Shown here: positions 6,142 to 8,460 of the stretch, piece by piece | Position numbering within the stretch: position 1 is the first letter of the stretch | Layout: the number at the start of each line of letters is the position of its first letter | Assembly (NCBI GenBank): GCA_028284105.1 | Contig: JANQSK010000995.1 | Coordinates: forward strand, 1-8,460 | From: Anaerolineae bacterium | Lineage (GTDB): Bacteria > Chloroflexota > Anaerolineae > Promineifilales > Promineifilaceae | Reading direction: 5' to 3' | Length of the DNA stretch: 8,460 nucleotides | The notes under the pieces: generated by a model | The model's input: only the letters and a program-made list of their open reading frames with translations | What the model was told of the DNA's origin: nothing | Database searches by the model: none | Position numbers and translations under genes: made by a program

Positions 6142-6190
6142 GAAACGAAGTTTATAGCCGCCGTTTTATTCAAAGCAGGAGCTTCGTTTC
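6142..6190 (+). repeat. 9-bp inverted repeat upstream of the flippase-like gene
   Basis: GAAACGAAG (6142-6150) and CTTCGTTTC (6182-6190) are perfect reverse complements with a 31-base gap. They lie 40 bp before the TTG start. On the plus-strand transcript they could form a stem just upstream of the weak ribosome-binding site AGGT (6218-6221). A related CGAAGTTTC occurs shortly upstream, around 6088-6096. Confidence 0.4.
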
Positions 6191-6229
6191 TCTTAAACCG
6201 GTTGATAATTAAAAAATAGGTTAGCAAAT

Positions 6230-7234
6230 TTGAAAAGATGGCAGGTATGGATTGGCGTTATTATTAGCGCCGTTTTTCTTTGGATAGCATTTAGAGGGCT
6301 AGATTTTGAGGAAGCGTGGGGTAATGCCCAAAACGCCAATTATTGGTGGCTCATTCCCAGTGTTGGTGTCTATTTTGTTGGCGTATGGGTAAGAACATGG
6401 CGATGGGATTTCATGTTACGGCCGTTGAAGCACATTCCAGTTGCTCGGCTTTTCCCTGTAGTTGTCATTGGATATATGGGTAACAACATTTATCCATTGC
6501 GCGCCGGTGAAGTGTTAAGATCATATGTTTTAAAACAGCGTGAAGATATTCCAATGGGGGCCAGTTTGGCAACCGTTGTTGTCGAGCGCGTGTTTGATGG
6601 GCTTGTTATGCTGATGTTTGTTTTTGCAGCGTTGCCTTTTGCACCAATCCCTGGTCAACGAATTCAGCAAACAGTTATTTTTGCGAGTATCGCCTTTTTT
6701 ACAGCCTTAATTATCTTTTTCACAATTGCTGCTTTTCCAAACACCTTTTTACGTATTGCCGAATGGGTTGCATCTACATTTTTACCTCAGCGACTACAAG
6801 ACCCAATCATTGATTTTACCAAGCGTTTTTTAAACGGCTTGGAATCACTTAGAAACTTTAGAAATGTATTGATGATCTTTTTTACTTCTGTCATTATTTG
6901 GCTTCTTGAAACGGTGAAATATTGGTTTGTTATGCAAGCCTTTGATTTTACAGTGACATTCTTTGCACTGATGCTCATGAACGGCGTTGTTAATTTAGCA
7001 ACCACAATTCCAACAGCCCCTGGGTATGTTGGCACATTTGATGCACCTGGTATTGCGGTGCTTGAAGAATATGGTGTACCACGAGATATTGCCACACCTT
7101 ATACACTTGTTTTGCATATCGCCTTGTGGCTTCCAATCACCTTACTTGGCGCATTTTATATGTTCCGAGAAGGGTTAAGCTGGTCTGATTTTGGTAAGGC
7201 AGTTCAAATGGCGGAAAGTGAGGCTCGCGCATGA
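6230..7234 (+). CDS. Flippase-like/LPG-synthase-TM (AglD, UPF0104) family membrane protein
   Basis: A 334-residue integral membrane protein with about seven or eight hydrophobic segments, roughly at 5-22, 37-54, 71-85, 117-137, 147-169, 212-229, 240-262 and 288-311. The family signature is clear in GYMGNNIYPLRAGEVLR (81-97), the N-x-x-P-x-R-x-GE motif of the lysylphosphatidylglycerol synthase transmembrane domain, and in PTAPGYVGTFDAPG (261-274). It lacks the soluble aminoacyltransferase domain of MprF, so it is not a full LPG synthase. Family members act in lipid or glycolipid handling, but the substrate is unknown. The start is the TTG at 6230-6232, because an in-frame stop precedes it at 6206-6208 and no ATG or GTG lies between. 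AGGT at 6218-6221 is a plausible ribosome-binding site, and the ATG at 6238 is out of frame. Its stop overlaps the next start by ATGA, implying translational coupling to the FAD enzyme. Confidence 0.88.
   Translation: MKRWQVWIGVIISAVFLWIAFRGLDFEEAWGNAQNANYWWLIPSVGVYFVGVWVRTWRWDFMLRPLKHIPVARLFPVVVIGYMGNNIYPLRAGEVLRSYVLKQREDIPMGASLATVVVERVFDGLVMLMFVFAALPFAPIPGQRIQQTVIFASIAFFTALIIFFTIAAFPNTFLRIAEWVASTFLPQRLQDPIIDFTKRFLNGLESLRNFRNVLMIFFTSVIIWLLETVKYWFVMQAFDFTVTFFALMLMNGVVNLATTIPTAPGYVGTFDAPGIAVLEEYGVPRDIATPYTLVLHIALWLPITLLGAFYMFREGLSWSDFGKAVQMAESEARA
6417..6426. repeat. AACGGCCGTT-like, 9/10
   Basis: TACGGCCGTT in the flippase-like gene, in the third phase (Leu-Arg-Pro-Leu, residues 63-66). Confidence 0.75.
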
Positions 7235-8460
7235 GAATTGGCATCATTGGTGCAGGATTAGCTGGCCTTTCGGCTGCTTTTGATCTTTCAAAAGCAGGCC
7301 ATGACGTAACCATTTTTGAGGCATCTGAGCAATCCGGTGGGTTAGCAAATGGATTTAAAGATGAAACCTGGCAATGGCCCCTTGAGAAGTTTTACCATCA
7401 CATTTTTGAATCAGATAATGAAATCATAGGCTTAGCAGAAGAAATTGGGGTGAGTGAGAAACTCTTTTTCCCTCGCCCAATTACATCAGTTATTTACAAC
7501 GATAAAATTGTGCCATTTGATTCACCCATTCGATGGATAACTTTTCCTGGATTTAATTGGATTGATGTAGCTCGTTATGGTTTTGTGAGTGCATATTTAC
7601 GTTTTACGAGGCCATGGCGTCAACTTGAAAAAGTCACGGCCGATTCTTGGTTGCAAAAGTGGTACGGACAGAAAATCCACAAGATGCTCTGGCAGCCTAT
7701 TCTTATTGGAAAATTTGGCCCGTATTACAAAGATGTCAACATGGCGTGGATGTGGGCTCGTTTACACGTTCGGAGCATGAAGCTAGGCTATTTTGAAGGG
7801 GGCTTTCAAGCATTTGTTGAAGCATTAACGGCCGTTGTTCAGAATCAAGGGGTTACGCTTCATCTAAACTGTCCTGTGACAAACATCAGTAAATTAGAAT
7901 CTGGCAAACTAAAAATCAGTACCGCAGAAAGCGAATTTGAGTTTGATAAAGTACTTACAACAACCTCACCTCATTTGTTAAGTAAGATGGCTCCATCGCT
8001 GCCAAGCGCATATCTTGATCAACTTCTCAAGCTTAAAAGCATGGGGGCTGTTGTGATGACGCTCGCTTTGAAACAATCATTGCTTGACGATAAAACCTAT
8101 TGGTTAAATATCCCTGCTAATTTACCAGACAAATCTAACAACAAAATCCCATTTTTAGCCTTGGTTGAACATACTAACTTTATTGATAAGAAGAATTACA
8201 ACGATGATCACCTTATTTATTGTGGGGATTATGTTGTGCCAGAGCATGAATACATGACCCTGTCAAAGGATGAACTAGAAGCGCGATTTGCTAATGCTTT
8301 GAAATCCATTAATCCTTCTTTTTCGAGGGATTGGATCCGGCAAAGCTGGCTATTTCGAGCGAAATATGCGCAGCCAGTTCCACTCTTGAATCATTCCCGC
8401 AATATTCCCGCACGACATACGCCAATTGAAGGTTTATATTTTGCAAGTATGAGCCAAGTT
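7231..8460 (+). CDS. FAD-dependent oxidoreductase (amine-oxidase/desaturase-like), 3' end cut by window edge
   Basis: The 410 visible residues start MRIGIIGAGLAGLSAAFDLS, a canonical N-terminal dinucleotide-binding loop with G7, G9 and G12. E30 (TIFEAS) follows to bind the adenosine ribose, and then the SGGLA motif (35-39) typical of the NAD(P)-binding_8/amino-oxidase fold. There is no signal peptide or membrane anchor. Near the edge IEGLYFASMSQV resembles the C-terminal FAD-binding segment that closes such proteins, so probably only a few dozen residues are missing. Relatives include protoporphyrinogen-oxidase-like, phytoene-desaturase-like and UDP-galactopyranose-mutase-like enzymes; I cannot choose the reaction. 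The start overlaps the stop of the membrane-protein gene (ATGA at 7231-7234), so both are made from one transcript and probably serve one pathway, perhaps envelope lipid or glycan modification. Confidence 0.85.
   Translation, partial: MRIGIIGAGLAGLSAAFDLSKAGHDVTIFEASEQSGGLANGFKDETWQWPLEKFYHHIFESDNEIIGLAEEIGVSEKLFFPRPITSVIYNDKIVPFDSPIRWITFPGFNWIDVARYGFVSAYLRFTRPWRQLEKVTADSWLQKWYGQKIHKMLWQPILIGKFGPYYKDVNMAWMWARLHVRSMKLGYFEGGFQAFVEALTAVVQNQGVTLHLNCPVTNISKLESGKLKISTAESEFEFDKVLTTTSPHLLSKMAPSLPSAYLDQLLKLKSMGAVVMTLALKQSLLDDKTYWLNIPANLPDKSNNKIPFLALVEHTNFIDKKNYNDDHLIYCGDYVVPEHEYMTLSKDELEARFANALKSINPSFSRDWIRQSWLFRAKYAQPVPLLNHSRNIPARHTPIEGLYFASMSQV
7635..7644. repeat. AACGGCCGTT-like, degenerate 8/10
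   Basis: CACGGCCGAT in the FAD oxidoreductase, read as Thr-Ala-Asp; it keeps the CGGCCG core only. Confidence 0.45.
7827..7836. repeat. AACGGCCGTT palindrome, perfect
   Basis: Inside the FAD oxidoreductase; Thr-Ala-Val at residues 200-202. Confidence 0.9.

Larger units (their letters stand above)
5871..6229. other. Divergent intergenic region, kinase and flippase-like gene
   Basis: This 359-bp AT-rich stretch must hold promoters for both directions. Weak candidates only: on the plus strand TTGCGG (6007-6012) and TATAAG (6032-6037) with a long 19-bp spacer, and on the minus strand a TTGCGA about 15-16 bp before TAATAC between 5924 and 5953. A perfect 10-bp palindrome, GCATATATGC, lies at 6042-6051 and could be an operator. 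An inverted repeat occupies 6142-6190. I see no tRNA, terminator or convincing gene. Confidence 0.45.

Noticed and set aside
6787..7095. Minus-strand 102-codon ORF opposite the flippase-like gene
   Set aside because: Antisense to a conserved membrane protein, with no recognisable features.
6230..7234. Full MprF lysylphosphatidylglycerol synthase
   Set aside because: Only the transmembrane domain is present; the C-terminal aminoacyltransferase domain is absent and the next gene is a flavoenzyme.
7589..7780. Plus-strand 63-codon ORF inside the FAD oxidoreductase
   Set aside because: Another frame of a coding region that is open from 7231 to the window end.
1..8460. AACGGCCGTT copies as a CRISPR array or transposon ends
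   Set aside because: Copies are only 10 bp, irregularly spaced and embedded in intact coding sequence, with no spacers, target duplications or cargo.

Overview
The window looks like ordinary bacterial chromosome of moderate-to-low GC, with tightly packed genes, Shine-Dalgarno sequences of the AAGG/AGGA type, and no mobile elements, CRISPR arrays, tRNA or rRNA. The host cannot be named from sequence alone. The gene repertoire (argC-argB-argD without an adjacent argJ, and an AglD-like membrane protein coupled to an FAD oxidoreductase) and an essentially leaderless regulatory ORF would fit a filamentous or uncultured Chloroflexota lineage, but that is a tentative inference.

Left part (1-3222, minus strand): an arginine biosynthesis operon in the order argC (2891-1884), argB (1859-1116), argD (1062 to beyond the window edge). 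These encode N-acetylglutamyl-phosphate reductase, N-acetylglutamate kinase and acetylornithine aminotransferase, three consecutive steps from N-acetylglutamate to N-acetylornithine. About 0.3 kb upstream of argC lies what I read as a complete ribosome-mediated arginine attenuator. It has an extended -10 promoter (3195-3222), a 22-codon Arg-rich leader peptide with almost no 5' UTR (3184-3116, five Arg including two Arg-Arg pairs), a 1:2 hairpin inside the leader ORF, a possible 2:3 antiterminator pairing, and a 14-bp intrinsic terminator with a run of nine U (3089-3045). Two further long-gap inverted repeats sharing GTGAAA(A)T half-sites fill the space between terminator and argC.

Centre (3357-5870, minus strand): a soluble 837-residue hybrid sensor histidine kinase (GAF-PAS-HisKA-HATPase-REC-REC). 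It transcribes towards the arg operon, with no convincing terminator of its own before the arg promoter.

Right part (5871-8460): a 359-bp divergent intergenic region, then a plus-strand pair. A TTG-initiated multi-pass membrane protein of the flippase-like/LPG-synthase-TM (AglD, UPF0104) family overlaps by ATGA an FAD-dependent oxidoreductase that runs off the right edge. Such pairs are often found in cell-envelope or glycolipid loci, but their substrate is not evident here.

Across all genes runs a highly iterated 10-bp palindrome, AACGGCCGTT: seven perfect copies and four 9/10 copies in 8.46 kb, all inside coding sequence and most read as Thr-Ala-Val. All eleven CGGCCG hexamers I found in the window lie in this context. 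It behaves like a genome-wide iterated palindrome comparable in style to cyanobacterial HIP1, but with a different sequence.
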